Assembly (NCBI GenBank): GCA_902596785.1
Contig: CACJVG010000001.1
Coordinates: forward strand, 1 to 64,000
Direction: 5' to 3'
DNA length: 64,000 nucleotides
Source of the DNA: an uncultured Pelagibacteraceae bacterium
GTDB taxonomy: Bacteria; Pseudomonadota; Alphaproteobacteria; Pelagibacterales; Pelagibacteraceae
The first letter of the stretch is position 1, and every line of letters starts with the position of its first letter. Below the pieces are notes generated by a model that did not search any database, was not told where the DNA came from, and saw only the letters and a list, made by a program, of their open reading frames with translations. Below are positions 53,550 through 63,166 of this stretch, piece by piece. Both the position numbers and the translations under genes were made by a program.

Positions 53550-56324
53550 ATGAATAAAATTCAAAAAACAGATCATTTTTATTTGATTGATGGCTCTGGT
53601 TATATTTTTAGAGCTTATTATGCTTTGCCTCCATTGACTAGAAAAAGTGATGGACTTCCAACAGGTGCTGTAAGTGGTTTTTGCAGTATGTTATTTAAAT
53701 TATTAGAGGATTCAAAATCTGATCAAAACTTGCAAAAACCAACACATTTTGCAGTAATATTCGACTCAGCCAGAAAAACTTTCAGAAATGAAATTTATAG
53801 TGATTACAAAGCTAATAGGTCAGAGGCACCTGATGATTTGGCTCCTCAATTTGAGTATATAAGAAAATCAGTCATAGCATTCAATTTACCATCTGTGGAT
53901 CTTCCTAATTATGAAGCAGATGATTTAATAGCCACATATGTTGATCAAATTCTTAAAAAGGGTGCAAAGGTTACAATTGTTTCATCAGATAAAGATTTAA
54001 TGCAGCTTTACAAAAAAGGGGTTCGAATTTTTGACCCTATGAAAAATAAATTTATAACTGATGATGATGTTGTAAAAAAGTTTGGAGTAGATGCTTCAAA
54101 AGTTATTGATGTACAATCTTTAGCAGGAGATAGTAGTGATAATGTTCCTGGTGTACCAGGGATAGGTGTTAAGACAGCTGCAGAGCTAATTAACAAATAT
54201 GGCACTTTAGAAAATTTACTGAAATCTGCTCATGAGATTAAGCAAAATAAAAGAAGAGAAACATTAATAGAGAATAAGGATAAAGCATTAATAAGTAAAA
54301 AACTTGTAACATTAGATCATAACTCTCCTATTAACAGAGAGTTAAGTGAATTTAAATTGCAAGATATAGATAAAGATAAATTATATAAATTTTTAAGAGA
54401 AATGGAATTTAACAGGTTGTTAAGCTCTGCAATTTCTGCTTATGGAGAACCTGAACTAGAAAGTAATAAGATTGAAACTCAAAGTATAGAAAAACAACAA
54501 ACGATAAATAATAAAAATTATCATTTAATTAATAGCCTAGATGAAATTGATAAATGGATAGAGGAGGCAGAAGAAGTAGGTGAAGTTGCTGTTGATACTG
54601 AAACAACCTCATTAGATCCTCACCAAGCAGATTTAGTAGGTATTTCTCTCTGTTCTAAAATTGGAAAAGCATGTTACATACCAGTTGGTCACAAGTCATC
54701 CAAGTGTCTTAAAAAAGATGCAGTAATTAAAAAATTAAAAAAAATATTAGAAGATCCTAGTATAAAAAAAATAGGTCAAAATATAAAATTTGATTTTATA
54801 GTATTTTATAAGTGTGGAATAACGCTTTCCTCAATGGAAGATACAATGCTGATGTCTTATGTTTTAGATGCAGGAAAAAATAGACATAATATGGATACTT
54901 TATCAGAAATTCATTTAGGGCATAAAACTATTTCTTTTAAAGAGATGGTAGGGACAGGGAAGAAAGAAATTAATTTTAGTGAGGTGGAATTAGATAAAGC
55001 AAAAGATTACGCTGCTGAAGATGCTGATGTTACTTTCAGACTATATAAGAAATTTATCAAAAATTTAAAATCAGAAAAAATGATAAATATTTATGAAATT
55101 TTTGAAAAGCCATTAATTAAAATTCTTGCATTTATGGAAATAGAGGGGGTTGAAATTGATAGTAAGTTTTTAAAATCTCTTTCATCTAAATTTGAAAAAA
55201 AAATCCAAAAACTTGAAAAAGAAGTCTTTAAAATTTCTAAAAAAGAATTCAATATCGCATCCCCAAAGCAATTAGGCGAAATAATTTATAATGACTTGAA
55301 AATAGCTGGATTAAAAAAAACAAAAAAAGGAAGTTTTGCAACAAGTGCAAGTGTTTTAGAGGATTTAGCTTTTAAAGGTCATGAATTTCCAAAATTAATT
55401 TTAGATTGGAGACAAGTTTCAAAATTAAAAAATACTTATTCAGACGCTTTACCAGAACATTTAAACCCAAATACAAAAAGAGTTCATACTTCGTTTTTGC
55501 TGGCCGCTACAACGACTGGAAGACTAGCATCTAGTGATCCTAACTTACAAAACATACCAATTAAATCAGAAGATGGAAAAGATATAAGAAAAGCTTTCAC
55601 TGCAAAAAAAGGGCACCTATTAATTTCTGCGGATTACAATCAAATTGAGATGAGAATTTTAGCAGATCTAGCAGATGTAAAAGAACTAAAAAAAGCTTTT
55701 AAAAACAAAGAAGATATTCACTCTTTAACAGCTAGCCAAATTTTTAATATTGATATTAAAAAAGTTAATCAAGATCACAGACGAAAGGCTAAGGCTATTA
55801 ATTTTGGAATTATTTATGGTATTTCGCAATATGGATTAGCTAAACAAATTAATGTTTCTAATTATGAAGCGGAGGAATTTTTGAATTCATATTTTGCGAA
55901 GTTTCCAGAAATTAAAGTTTATATGGATAATACAATTAAATTTTGTAGGAAAAGTGGATATGTAAATAATATTTTTGGACGAAGATCTCACTTTAATGGA
56001 ATAAATGATAAAAACTTTAATGTTAGAAATTTTCAAGAACGTGCTGCAATTAATGCTCCCATTCAAGGTTCTGCTTCTGAAGTAATGAGATTAGCCATGA
56101 TAAGATTGGATAAGAAATTATCAGAGGAAAAAAATTCTAATTCAAAAATGCTCTTGCAAATTCATGATGAATTAATTTTTGAAATTCCAAAAAAAGATGA
56201 AAAAGTAATGATTAAATTAATTGAGAAAGAAATGACCAGTGTAGCTCAGAGTGATTATCATTCTTTTTCAACTCCTTTAACAGTTGATATTAATGTTGGA
56301 GATAATTGGGGCATGTTACATTAA
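53550..56324 (+). CDS. polA: DNA polymerase I
   Basis: PolA fills gaps and removes primers. The 924-residue protein has all three parts: a 5'-3' exonuclease (FYLIDGSGYIFRAYYALPPL, VDLPNYEADDLIATY), a 3'-5' proofreading domain with its motifs intact (VDTETTSLD, QNIKFDF, YAAEDADV), and a polymerase domain (STTGRLASSDPNLQNIP-like region, SADYNQIEMRILA, RRKAKAINFGIIYGIS, and LLQIHDELIFE). Length matches E. coli. It starts at ATG 53550. Confidence 0.97.
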   Translation: MNKIQKTDHFYLIDGSGYIFRAYYALPPLTRKSDGLPTGAVSGFCSMLFKLLEDSKSDQNLQKPTHFAVIFDSARKTFRNEIYSDYKANRSEAPDDLAPQFEYIRKSVIAFNLPSVDLPNYEADDLIATYVDQILKKGAKVTIVSSDKDLMQLYKKGVRIFDPMKNKFITDDDVVKKFGVDASKVIDVQSLAGDSSDNVPGVPGIGVKTAAELINKYGTLENLLKSAHEIKQNKRRETLIENKDKALISKKLVTLDHNSPINRELSEFKLQDIDKDKLYKFLREMEFNRLLSSAISAYGEPELESNKIETQSIEKQQTINNKNYHLINSLDEIDKWIEEAEEVGEVAVDTETTSLDPHQADLVGISLCSKIGKACYIPVGHKSSKCLKKDAVIKKLKKILEDPSIKKIGQNIKFDFIVFYKCGITLSSMEDTMLMSYVLDAGKNRHNMDTLSEIHLGHKTISFKEMVGTGKKEINFSEVELDKAKDYAAEDADVTFRLYKKFIKNLKSEKMINIYEIFEKPLIKILAFMEIEGVEIDSKFLKSLSSKFEKKIQKLEKEVFKISKKEFNIASPKQLGEIIYNDLKIAGLKKTKKGSFATSASVLEDLAFKGHEFPKLILDWRQVSKLKNTYSDALPEHLNPNTKRVHTSFLLAATTTGRLASSDPNLQNIPIKSEDGKDIRKAFTAKKGHLLISADYNQIEMRILADLADVKELKKAFKNKEDIHSLTASQIFNIDIKKVNQDHRRKAKAINFGIIYGISQYGLAKQINVSNYEAEEFLNSYFAKFPEIKVYMDNTIKFCRKSGYVNNIFGRRSHFNGINDKNFNVRNFQERAAINAPIQGSASEVMRLAMIRLDKKLSEEKNSNSKMLLQIHDELIFEIPKKDEKVMIKLIEKEMTSVAQSDYHSFSTPLTVDINVGDNWGMLH

Positions 56325-56374
56325 ATTTATAACATTGCCCAAATTAGGACAATTTAGTATTTTTAAACTACTTT

Positions 56375-57082
56375 ATGCAAAAACAAACAATAGCCTTGAT
56401 AGATGATGATAGAAATATTTTAACAAGTTTAAGTATCGCATTAGAAAAAGAGGGTTTTAAAGTTCAAACATACATTGATGGTGAAAGTGCATTAATCGGT
56501 TTAACCAGAATGCCACCTGACTTAGCAGTTATAGATATAAAGATGCCTAAGATGGATGGAGAAGAATTACTGAAAAAACTTCGAAAAAAAACTTCCTTAC
56601 CAGTAATTTTTTTAACATCTAAAGATGATGAAATTGATGAGTTGTTAGGTCTAAAGCTAGGTGCAGATGATTTTGTAAAAAAATCAGGAGGTTTTTCTAT
56701 AAAAGTTTTGATTGAAAGAATTAGAGTGCAGTTAAGAAAAAAAGACTCAAATAATATTCTAGAGGAAAATAAAAGCCTGATATCTCATGGAAGATTAAAA
56801 TTAGATCCATCACAACTCGAGTGTGAATGGAATGGAAAACAGCTGCCTGATAAATTGACAACAACTGAGTTTTTAATTGTTAAAGAGTTAGCAAAGAGGC
56901 CTGGTATAATTAAAGAAAGAGCTCAGCTTATGGATATAGCTTACCGAGAGGATACAGATATTGAGGATAGAACTATTGATAGTCACGTAAAACGAATTAG
57001 AAAAAAATTTAAAAAAGTAGATCCTGATTTTTCAGCTATTGAAACTAGGTATGGTAGTGGATATAGATGGAATGTTAGCTAA
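56375..57082 (+). CDS. chvI: ChvI-type response regulator (OmpR family)
   Basis: A 235-residue regulator with a receiver (acid pocket Asp10-Asp12, phosphoacceptor Asp54 in VIDIKMPKMDG, Thr81) and an OmpR-type winged helix (TTTEFLIVKELAKRPG, RTIDSHVKRIRKKFK, RYGSGYRW). In other alphaproteobacteria ChvI with ChvG senses acid and envelope state. The usual Lys-Pro in the fifth strand is changed: Lys103 is followed by SerGlyGlyPheSer, so the proline is lost and two glycines added. It shares one base with the kinase gene. Confidence 0.9.
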   Translation: MQKQTIALIDDDRNILTSLSIALEKEGFKVQTYIDGESALIGLTRMPPDLAVIDIKMPKMDGEELLKKLRKKTSLPVIFLTSKDDEIDELLGLKLGADDFVKKSGGFSIKVLIERIRVQLRKKDSNNILEENKSLISHGRLKLDPSQLECEWNGKQLPDKLTTTEFLIVKELAKRPGIIKERAQLMDIAYREDTDIEDRTIDSHVKRIRKKFKKVDPDFSAIETRYGSGYRWNVS

Positions 57083-58623
57083 TGTTTAGTAAATACTTAA
57101 AAACTCTTTCTATATTAAAAAAATTTTTATTTATAAATTTCGTAATTTTTACAATTATTGGACTATTTACATTCATATATCTAAATAATATTCAGCCAAG
57201 TCTAATAAAAAAAAAATCTCAAAATCACACAAACATTATTAACAACACTATTGATAATATTTTAAGGCTAGATGTAAAATTCCAATCTGATGATATTAGA
57301 AGATTTTTATTTTCTACAAGGTTTATTTTTCAAAATTTAGATAGAGTATTATTTTTTGATGATCAACTCAACCTTATTGGAGACACTGATACTTTAGATC
57401 TTGACCCAAGATCATTCTCTACAAGACTTGATAAAATTGAATTTGAAAGCTTAGATAATGAGGAAAAAGAAAAAACTATTGAGGAAAAAAATATAAAAAT
57501 TGATGAAAAAAAACCTGTTTCATTCAAAGATATATTGAAAAATTATTCTAGTTCTGAAAATTTAGGAGTTCCTTACACATTTACGCAAGAAGATTTTAAT
57601 AAATTTAATGTAACAACAATCAAGAATGTAACAAAGAATGAAATTAATCTTGGTTATGTAGCTATTACAGAAAATGCAAATGAAATAAAAACAGCGATAG
57701 ATGAGAGGAAAGCATTTGTAATAAGAACAGCTATATCTGTAGGATTTGTAATATTAATATTTTCTTTTGTGTTAAGTAGATACTTTATTAAACCAATACA
57801 AAATCTTGTTGGATATACAATTCGTATTAAAGAAAAGAGTCAAATCAAACCAGGTATTGAAAATCTTAAAAAAAGGAATGACGAATTGGGACTTTTATCA
57901 AATTCTTTAGAGGATATGACAAATGAGCTTCAAAATAGAGTTACGCATGCAGAAAACTTTTCGACAGATTTAGTTCATGAGATAAGAAATCCATTAGCAT
58001 CTTTAAAAAGTGCATCGGAAATTTTACAAGATACAAATGATAGTGAACAAAGAAATAGATTATTGAATATACTTAGTCATGACGTTCAAAGAATAGAAAG
58101 ATTAATTACTGATTATTCTCAAATGTTAAAGGATGAAGTTGCTCTAAGTAAAGAACAAATGAAAAGAATTAACATAGAACCTATTATTCAATCTGTTGTT
58201 GATGATTATAATAATATTCATCAAGTGAAAAAAGGAATAAAAATTGAATATAAAAATGATGGAAAAGATAAATATTTAATAAATGGTATCGAAAATAGAA
58301 TTGAACAAATCATTGCAAATTTATTAGATAATTCAATTTCATTTAGTAAAGACGGTACTAATGTTTTTGTTGATGTTTCAGTTAATGACAAAAATCAAAT
58401 ATCAATCAAGATTATTGATGAAGGCCAAGGATTTAAAGAAAAAGACACATCAAGAATATTCAATAGATTTTATAGTAATAGGCCTGAAAAATTTGGAGAA
58501 CATTCAGGCTTAGGTTTGAATATTGTAAAAAACTTGGTTGAACTCCACGAGGGTGAAATTGTAGCATCTAATCGTCTTGATAAAGAAGGAGCAATGATAG
58601 AGATAAGATTTCCCAATGTTTAA
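57082..58623 (+). CDS. chvG: ChvG-type sensor histidine kinase
   Basis: A 513-residue membrane kinase: one membrane helix at about 14-34, a periplasmic sensor region of about 175 residues, a second helix at about 213-233, a HAMP domain, the phosphorylated His299 in VHEIRNPLASLKSASEIL, and an ATPase domain with N box (QIIANLLDNSISF), DEGQGF and GLGLNIVKNLVELH. The protein pairs with ChvI, with which it shares a base. It is followed after 42 bases by ahcY, with no hprK or PTS genes between. Confidence 0.9.
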   Translation: MFSKYLKTLSILKKFLFINFVIFTIIGLFTFIYLNNIQPSLIKKKSQNHTNIINNTIDNILRLDVKFQSDDIRRFLFSTRFIFQNLDRVLFFDDQLNLIGDTDTLDLDPRSFSTRLDKIEFESLDNEEKEKTIEEKNIKIDEKKPVSFKDILKNYSSSENLGVPYTFTQEDFNKFNVTTIKNVTKNEINLGYVAITENANEIKTAIDERKAFVIRTAISVGFVILIFSFVLSRYFIKPIQNLVGYTIRIKEKSQIKPGIENLKKRNDELGLLSNSLEDMTNELQNRVTHAENFSTDLVHEIRNPLASLKSASEILQDTNDSEQRNRLLNILSHDVQRIERLITDYSQMLKDEVALSKEQMKRINIEPIIQSVVDDYNNIHQVKKGIKIEYKNDGKDKYLINGIENRIEQIIANLLDNSISFSKDGTNVFVDVSVNDKNQISIKIIDEGQGFKEKDTSRIFNRFYSNRPEKFGEHSGLGLNIVKNLVELHEGEIVASNRLDKEGAMIEIRFPNV

Positions 58624-58630
58624 TCATATC

Positions 58631-58658
58631 TTGATAAATAAATACTTAGCTGTATAAA
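58631..58658 (+). promoter_or_regulatory. Promoter directly before ahcY
   Basis: TTGATA (58631-58636) and TATAAA (58653-58658) are 16 bases apart. The expected start at about 58664-58666 coincides with the ahcY ATG at 58666, so the message would have no leader and no Shine-Dalgarno sequence. Confidence 0.6.
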
Positions 58659-58665
58659 GCTTGCC

Positions 58666-59952
58666 ATGGAAGATTATAAAGTAAAAAACATTGCCCAAGC
58701 TGAATTTGGTAGAAAAGAAATATCAATAGCTGAAAGTGAAATGCCTGGTTTAATGGCTTTACGAGAAGAGTATTCTAAAGAAAAACCATTAAAAGGTGCA
58801 AGAATAATTGGATGTCTACATATGACAATTCAAACAGCTGTATTAATTGAAACTTTAGTTGCATTGGGTGCTGAAGTGAGATGGTCTTCCTGTAATATTT
58901 TTTCAACTCAAGATCATGCGGCTGCAGCCATCGCTAAAGCTGGGATTCCTGTTTACGCTTGGAAAGGTGAAACAGAAGAGGAATATTTATGGTGTATCAA
59001 ACAAACTATAATTGGAAAACCAGATTGGAAACCAAACATGTTATTAGATGATGGTGGAGATTTAACAGCTATCATGCATAATGAATATCAGGATTTAATG
59101 AAAGATATAAAGGGTGTTTCAGAAGAGACTACCACTGGGATTAAAGCACTTAATAAAATGGAAAAAGATAAATCCCTTTTGGTTCCAGCAATAAACGTGA
59201 ATGACTCTGTTACAAAATCAAAATTTGATAATTTATATGGATGCAGAGAAAGCTTAGTTGACGGTATAAGAAGAGCTACTGATGTAATGATGTCTGGAAA
59301 AATTGCAATTGTTGCTGGTTTTGGAGACGTTGGAAAAGGAAGTGCTGCATCTTTAAGACAAAGTGGTGCTAGAGTGTTAGTTACTGAGGCAGATCCAATT
59401 TGTGCTCTTCAAGCTGCAATGGAAGGTTATGAAGTGGTATTAATGGAGGAGGCTATAAGTAGAGCGGATATAGTTGTAACAGCCACAGGTAACAAAGATA
59501 TTGTTACTGCAGACCATATGAGAGATATGAAGGATAGAGCCATCTTATGTAATATTGGTCACTTTGATAATGAAATACAAGTTGAGGCTCTTAAGAATTA
59601 TAAATGGACTGAAGTAAAACCTCAAGTGCATGAAATAGAGTTGCCTAGTGGTAAAAGAATTATTCTTTTAGCTGAAGGGAGATTAGTTAATCTTGGTTGT
59701 GCAACTGGACATCCAAGTTTTGTAATGAGTGCATCATTTACTAATCAAGTTATTGCTCAAATAGAACTTTGGCATAATCATAAAAATTATGAAAATAAAG
59801 TTTATGTACTTCCAAAACATTTAGATGAAAAAGTAGCAACTTTGCATTTAAAAAAAGTTGGAGCAAAACTAACAAAATTATCAAAAGAGCAAGCAGATTA
59901 TATAAGCGTTGGAACAGAAGGTCCTTTCAAACCAGATGCCTATCGCTATTAA
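58666..59952 (+). CDS. ahcY: S-adenosylhomocysteinase
   Basis: AhcY splits S-adenosylhomocysteine into homocysteine and adenosine, relieving product inhibition of methyltransferases and returning homocysteine to methionine. The 428-residue protein has [45 protein letters not shown], the NAD-binding [20 protein letters not shown], and the C-terminal ending KPDAYRY. The end overlaps tsaE by 17 bases. The promoter visible at 58631-58658 suggests separate control from chvIG. Confidence 0.97.
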   Translation: MEDYKVKNIAQAEFGRKEISIAESEMPGLMALREEYSKEKPLKGARIIGCLHMTIQTAVLIETLVALGAEVRWSSCNIFSTQDHAAAAIAKAGIPVYAWKGETEEEYLWCIKQTIIGKPDWKPNMLLDDGGDLTAIMHNEYQDLMKDIKGVSEETTTGIKALNKMEKDKSLLVPAINVNDSVTKSKFDNLYGCRESLVDGIRRATDVMMSGKIAIVAGFGDVGKGSAASLRQSGARVLVTEADPICALQAAMEGYEVVLMEEAISRADIVVTATGNKDIVTADHMRDMKDRAILCNIGHFDNEIQVEALKNYKWTEVKPQVHEIELPSGKRIILLAEGRLVNLGCATGHPSFVMSASFTNQVIAQIELWHNHKNYENKVYVLPKHLDEKVATLHLKKVGAKLTKLSKEQADYISVGTEGPFKPDAYRY

Positions 59953-60385
59953 AGATAGCACAATCGATATCACTTCAGAGAAGTTAACCAAAGAATTAGC
60001 TAAAGAATTTACAAAATATCTTAAAGGCGGCGAGTTTGTTTTTTTATATGGAGAGATGGGTGTTGGTAAAACAACCTTTGTTAAATATTTTATAAATGAG
60101 TATCAAAAAATAAATAATTTAACACAATCGGAAATTACAAGCCCTACTTTTAGTTTATTAAATGAGTATCAGGTGAAACATATAAGAATAAAACATTATG
60201 ATTTATTTAGAATTAATAGGAAAGAAGACATTAATAATTTAGATATTTTTGAAAAAGATAATAAATTAATAACACTTATAGAATGGCCACAATTGATTGC
60301 TGATAAACAAGATATAAAATTTATAAGTTTAACATTTAATTATTTAAATCAATTAAATGATAGGACTGTAGATATAAAAATTTAA
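59936..60385 (+). CDS. tsaE: tRNA threonylcarbamoyladenosine biosynthesis ATPase TsaE
   Basis: TsaE is the ATPase partner of TsaB/TsaD in making t6A37 of tRNAs. The 149-residue protein has the Walker A motif GEMGVGKTT at residues 39-47, [19 protein letters not shown] and the LIEWPQ motif typical of the family. ATG 59936 is the likely start, within the last 17 bases of ahcY; the frame is open further upstream, but there is no family similarity there. Confidence 0.94.
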   Translation: MPIAIKDSTIDITSEKLTKELAKEFTKYLKGGEFVFLYGEMGVGKTTFVKYFINEYQKINNLTQSEITSPTFSLLNEYQVKHIRIKHYDLFRINRKEDINNLDIFEKDNKLITLIEWPQLIADKQDIKFISLTFNYLNQLNDRTVDIKI

Positions 60386-60401
60386 ATTAAAACTTATTTT
60401 G

Positions 60402-61346
60402 ATGAAAAGCTTAGCAAAATTGAAAAAAATTAAAGGTGACGCGTCTTTTAGAGAATTTTATAGAAACAGAAAAAATAAATCTATTATTGTAGTATCCAAG
60501 AAAGAAAAGTTAAAAAATCTTTTAATTTACGATGCGATAAATAAAATTTTAATTAAAAATAAAATTTTAGCACCAAATCTATTAAGCGAAAATTACATTT
60601 ATAATTATATAGAAATAAATGATTTTGGAGATCAAACTTTATTTCAAATTTTAAAAAACAAAAAAAATAATAAATATGTCATTTTTAAAAAGATAATAAA
60701 AATTTTAAATAAAATTCAATTAATAAAAGATAAAAAAGTAAAAAATTTTAAAAATAAATTTTATAAAGTTAAAGAATATAATAATAAAATTTTGTTTGAT
60801 GAAACTAAACTTTTTTGTGACTGGTATGCACCAAAAAAATTGTCTAAATCCAAAAGTATTCAATTTAAAAAAAAATTTAGATTAGAGATAAAAAAATTAT
60901 TATCAAAATTAAAATATAATAATGTTACATTTGTTCATAGAGATTTTCATGTTTCAAATTTGATGTATTACAATAAAAAAATTGCAGTAATAGATAGTCA
61001 AGATGCATTAATTGGCAATAGAGCTTACGATTTAGCATCTTTAATTGATGACGTAAGATTAAAAACATCTAATGAATTAAAAGACAAAGTATTTAAGTTT
61101 TACATTAAAACAAATAAAAAAATTGATTTGAAAAAATTTAAAAAGGATTTTGAAATATTATCTGTTTTAAGGAATTTAAAAATAATTGGTATATTTATGC
61201 GTTTAGCTGCTAGAGATAAAAAAAAAAAATATCTTAAATTAATTCCCTACGCTTGGGAAATGATTAATCACAGATTTAAAGAGCAAAGTGAATTCAATAA
61301 TTTGATGTTACTATTAAAAAATAATTTTCCAAAACTTATAAGGTAG
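60402..61346 (+). CDS. amgK: Sugar kinase of the aminoglycoside phosphotransferase family, probable AmgK
   Basis: A 314-residue kinase with the APH fold: KGDASFREFYR near the N-terminus as in AmgK, the catalytic loop VHRDFHVSNLMY and the metal-binding IDSQDALIGNRAYDLASL. AmgK phosphorylates N-acetylmuramate (and N-acetylglucosamine) at C1 in the cell-wall recycling bypass. The next gene encodes a MurU-type nucleotidyltransferase, its pathway partner, and tsaE-amgK-murU order is common. The gene is very Lys-rich. ATG 60402 is used; TTG 60399 is the codon before it. Confidence 0.86.
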   Translation: MKSLAKLKKIKGDASFREFYRNRKNKSIIVVSKKEKLKNLLIYDAINKILIKNKILAPNLLSENYIYNYIEINDFGDQTLFQILKNKKNNKYVIFKKIIKILNKIQLIKDKKVKNFKNKFYKVKEYNNKILFDETKLFCDWYAPKKLSKSKSIQFKKKFRLEIKKLLSKLKYNNVTFVHRDFHVSNLMYYNKKIAVIDSQDALIGNRAYDLASLIDDVRLKTSNELKDKVFKFYIKTNKKIDLKKFKKDFEILSVLRNLKIIGIFMRLAARDKKKKYLKLIPYAWEMINHRFKEQSEFNNLMLLLKNNFPKLIR

Positions 61347-61350
61347 AATT

Positions 61351-62040
61351 GTGAGAATAAATACAGCTTTAATTTTATGTGCAGGTTTTGGTAAGAGATT
61401 AAATCCAATTACTTTAAATACTCCTAAGCCCTTATTAGAGATTAAAGATGTAAGTATGCTGGAGAGATGCATTAATTTAATTAAAAAACTAGGTATTCAA
61501 AAAATCTTAATAAATACTTTTTATTTAAAGGATCAATTTTCAGTTTTTTTAAACAGTAAAAATTTTAATTTGGATATCAAAATAATTGAGGATGGTTATC
61601 ATATTTTAGATACAGGGGGAGGTATTCAAAATATGATTAAAGACTCGAATGAAAAGGATTTTATAATTTTTAATCCAGATACAATCTGGAGTAATGACTA
61701 TAAAGACGAGATATTAAAAATGAAAAAAATGTATTTTTCTGAAAAATTAGAAAACATTCTTCTCTTAGCAAATAAAAAATTAAGTTTTGATAAAAAATTA
61801 AAAGGAGATTTCAATTTAAAAAATAATTTAATTAACAAAGAGGGTGAAAAAGAATTTATTTATATTGGGTGTCAAATAATTAATAAAAAATTATTTATTA
61901 AAGAGAAAATAGAAAATTACTCAATTTTGGAAATTTGGAATAGTTTACTGAATCAAAAAAAGTTATTTGGTTATGAGAGCCAAAAAGACTTTTATCATTT
62001 AACTGATCTGGATATTTTTAAAAAACTAAAAGATCTTTAG
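61351..62040 (+). CDS. murU: Nucleotidyltransferase, probable N-acetylmuramate 1-phosphate uridylyltransferase MurU
   Basis: A 229-residue sugar-1-phosphate nucleotidyltransferase with the signature LILCAGFGKRLNPITLNTPKP (split here: GFGKRLNP, then TPKPLLEI), INTFYLKDQF, ILDTGGGI and FNPDTIW. MurU makes UDP-MurNAc from MurNAc-1-phosphate. The start is GTG at 61351. It lies four bases after amgK, which supports the specific call. Its 3' end overlaps gpmA on the other strand by 23 bases. Confidence 0.86.
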   Translation: MRINTALILCAGFGKRLNPITLNTPKPLLEIKDVSMLERCINLIKKLGIQKILINTFYLKDQFSVFLNSKNFNLDIKIIEDGYHILDTGGGIQNMIKDSNEKDFIIFNPDTIWSNDYKDEILKMKKMYFSEKLENILLLANKKLSFDKKLKGDFNLKNNLINKEGEKEFIYIGCQIINKKLFIKEKIENYSILEIWNSLLNQKKLFGYESQKDFYHLTDLDIFKKLKDL

Positions 62041-62725
62041 CTCTTTCTTGATCAAGATATTTGCAATTAGAAATTTTACTGTTTTCTAATTCAATTAAAA
62101 GTGGGTTTCCTGTAGGAATTTCAAGTTTAGAAATTTCGTTGTTATCTAAATTGAACAAATGTTTGCAAAGAGCTCTAATTGAGTTTCCATGAGCAGAAAT
62201 GAGAATATTTTCACTTGATTTGTGTTCTATCTCTTTACTATAAAATTTTATTACTCTTTCATATGTATCTTTCAGTGACTCAGTGTCAGGAATTTTTTCT
62301 AGAGGAATTTCTTTATAAGTTTCAATATTTAGCGGATGATATGGATTATTTTTATCTAAAGGTTCAGGTCTAAGATCCCAAGAACGTCTAAATTGATGAA
62401 CTTTATCTTCTCCAAGTTTTACTTTCATTTCATCTTTGTTTAATCCAGTCAGAGCACCATAATGTCTTTCGTTTAATTCCCATGCACTTATTACTTTTTT
62501 AAAATCTTTCAATTCTTCTTGTATTATTTTTAAAGTATTTTTTGCTCTTAATTGAAAGGAAGAGTAATAAAGATTAATTTCAATATTTTCTATTTTTATT
62601 AGTTGGCCTGCTTTTTTTGCTTCCAATTGCCCATTTTCTGTTAAATCTACATCTACCCATCCAGTGAATTTTTTTTCAAGATTCCAGATACTTTGACCAT
62701 GTCTAACTAAAATTAAATAACTCAT
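62018..62725 (-). CDS. gpmA: 2,3-bisphosphoglycerate-dependent phosphoglycerate mutase
   Basis: GpmA interconverts 3- and 2-phosphoglycerate. The 235-residue protein has the phosphohistidine motif LVRHGQSIWN (His9), KFTGWVDVDLTENG, the ELNERHYGALTGLNKDE loop and the second histidine in SAHGNSIRALCKHLF. It stands alone on the minus strand between murU, which it overlaps by 23 bases, and the VanZ-like gene, whose start is 45 bases from its own. Confidence 0.96.
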   Translation of the reverse strand: MSYLILVRHGQSIWNLEKKFTGWVDVDLTENGQLEAKKAGQLIKIENIEINLYYSSFQLRAKNTLKIIQEELKDFKKVISAWELNERHYGALTGLNKDEMKVKLGEDKVHQFRRSWDLRPEPLDKNNPYHPLNIETYKEIPLEKIPDTESLKDTYERVIKFYSKEIEHKSSENILISAHGNSIRALCKHLFNLDNNEISKLEIPTGNPLLIELENSKISNCKYLDQERAKDLLVF

Positions 62726-62770
62726 TTGTTTATCTTTTAGATCAATTTGATAAATAAAACTATACTATTA

Positions 62771-63166
62771 ATGATTAATTTTTTTTCGAAATATAAATTT
62801 ATTTTTTATTTATTCAATTTCTTATTGATACTTTTATATTTATATCCTGGTAGCTTGCTTGGTTGTTTTTTATACAAAGATTGCAAATTACAACCACAAA
62901 TAACAGCAGATTTTATAATTTCGACTAATCACTTGTATGCGTTTGTCCTGTTTTCTGTTGTCGGTTATTTTACATTTAATAAATCGTCTCAATTTATATT
63001 ACTTACTTTTTATTTAATATTTTTATCAATAATACTTGAGATACTGCATTACGTTATACCTGAAAGAAGTTTTGAAATTCCTGATTTATTTGGAAATCTT
63101 ATAGGTGTTATTATAATAACAATTATTGTTTATTTTTTTAAAAAAAATGAAAATATTAAAAATTAA
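62771..63166 (+). CDS. VanZ-like membrane protein
   Basis: A 131-residue protein with about four membrane helices. The C-terminal segment LEILHYVIPERSFEIPDLFGNLIGV matches the VanZ-like family (LE, Q/H, P.R....D...N..G). The family's function is unclear; VanZ itself gives low-level teicoplanin resistance. ATG 62771 gives a typical short N-terminus before the first helix; an in-frame TTG at 62747 is possible. It overlaps the following lipoprotein gene by 20 bases, suggesting a joint envelope role. Confidence 0.75.
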   Translation: MINFFSKYKFIFYLFNFLLILLYLYPGSLLGCFLYKDCKLQPQITADFIISTNHLYAFVLFSVVGYFTFNKSSQFILLTFYLIFLSIILEILHYVIPERSFEIPDLFGNLIGVIIITIIVYFFKKNENIKN

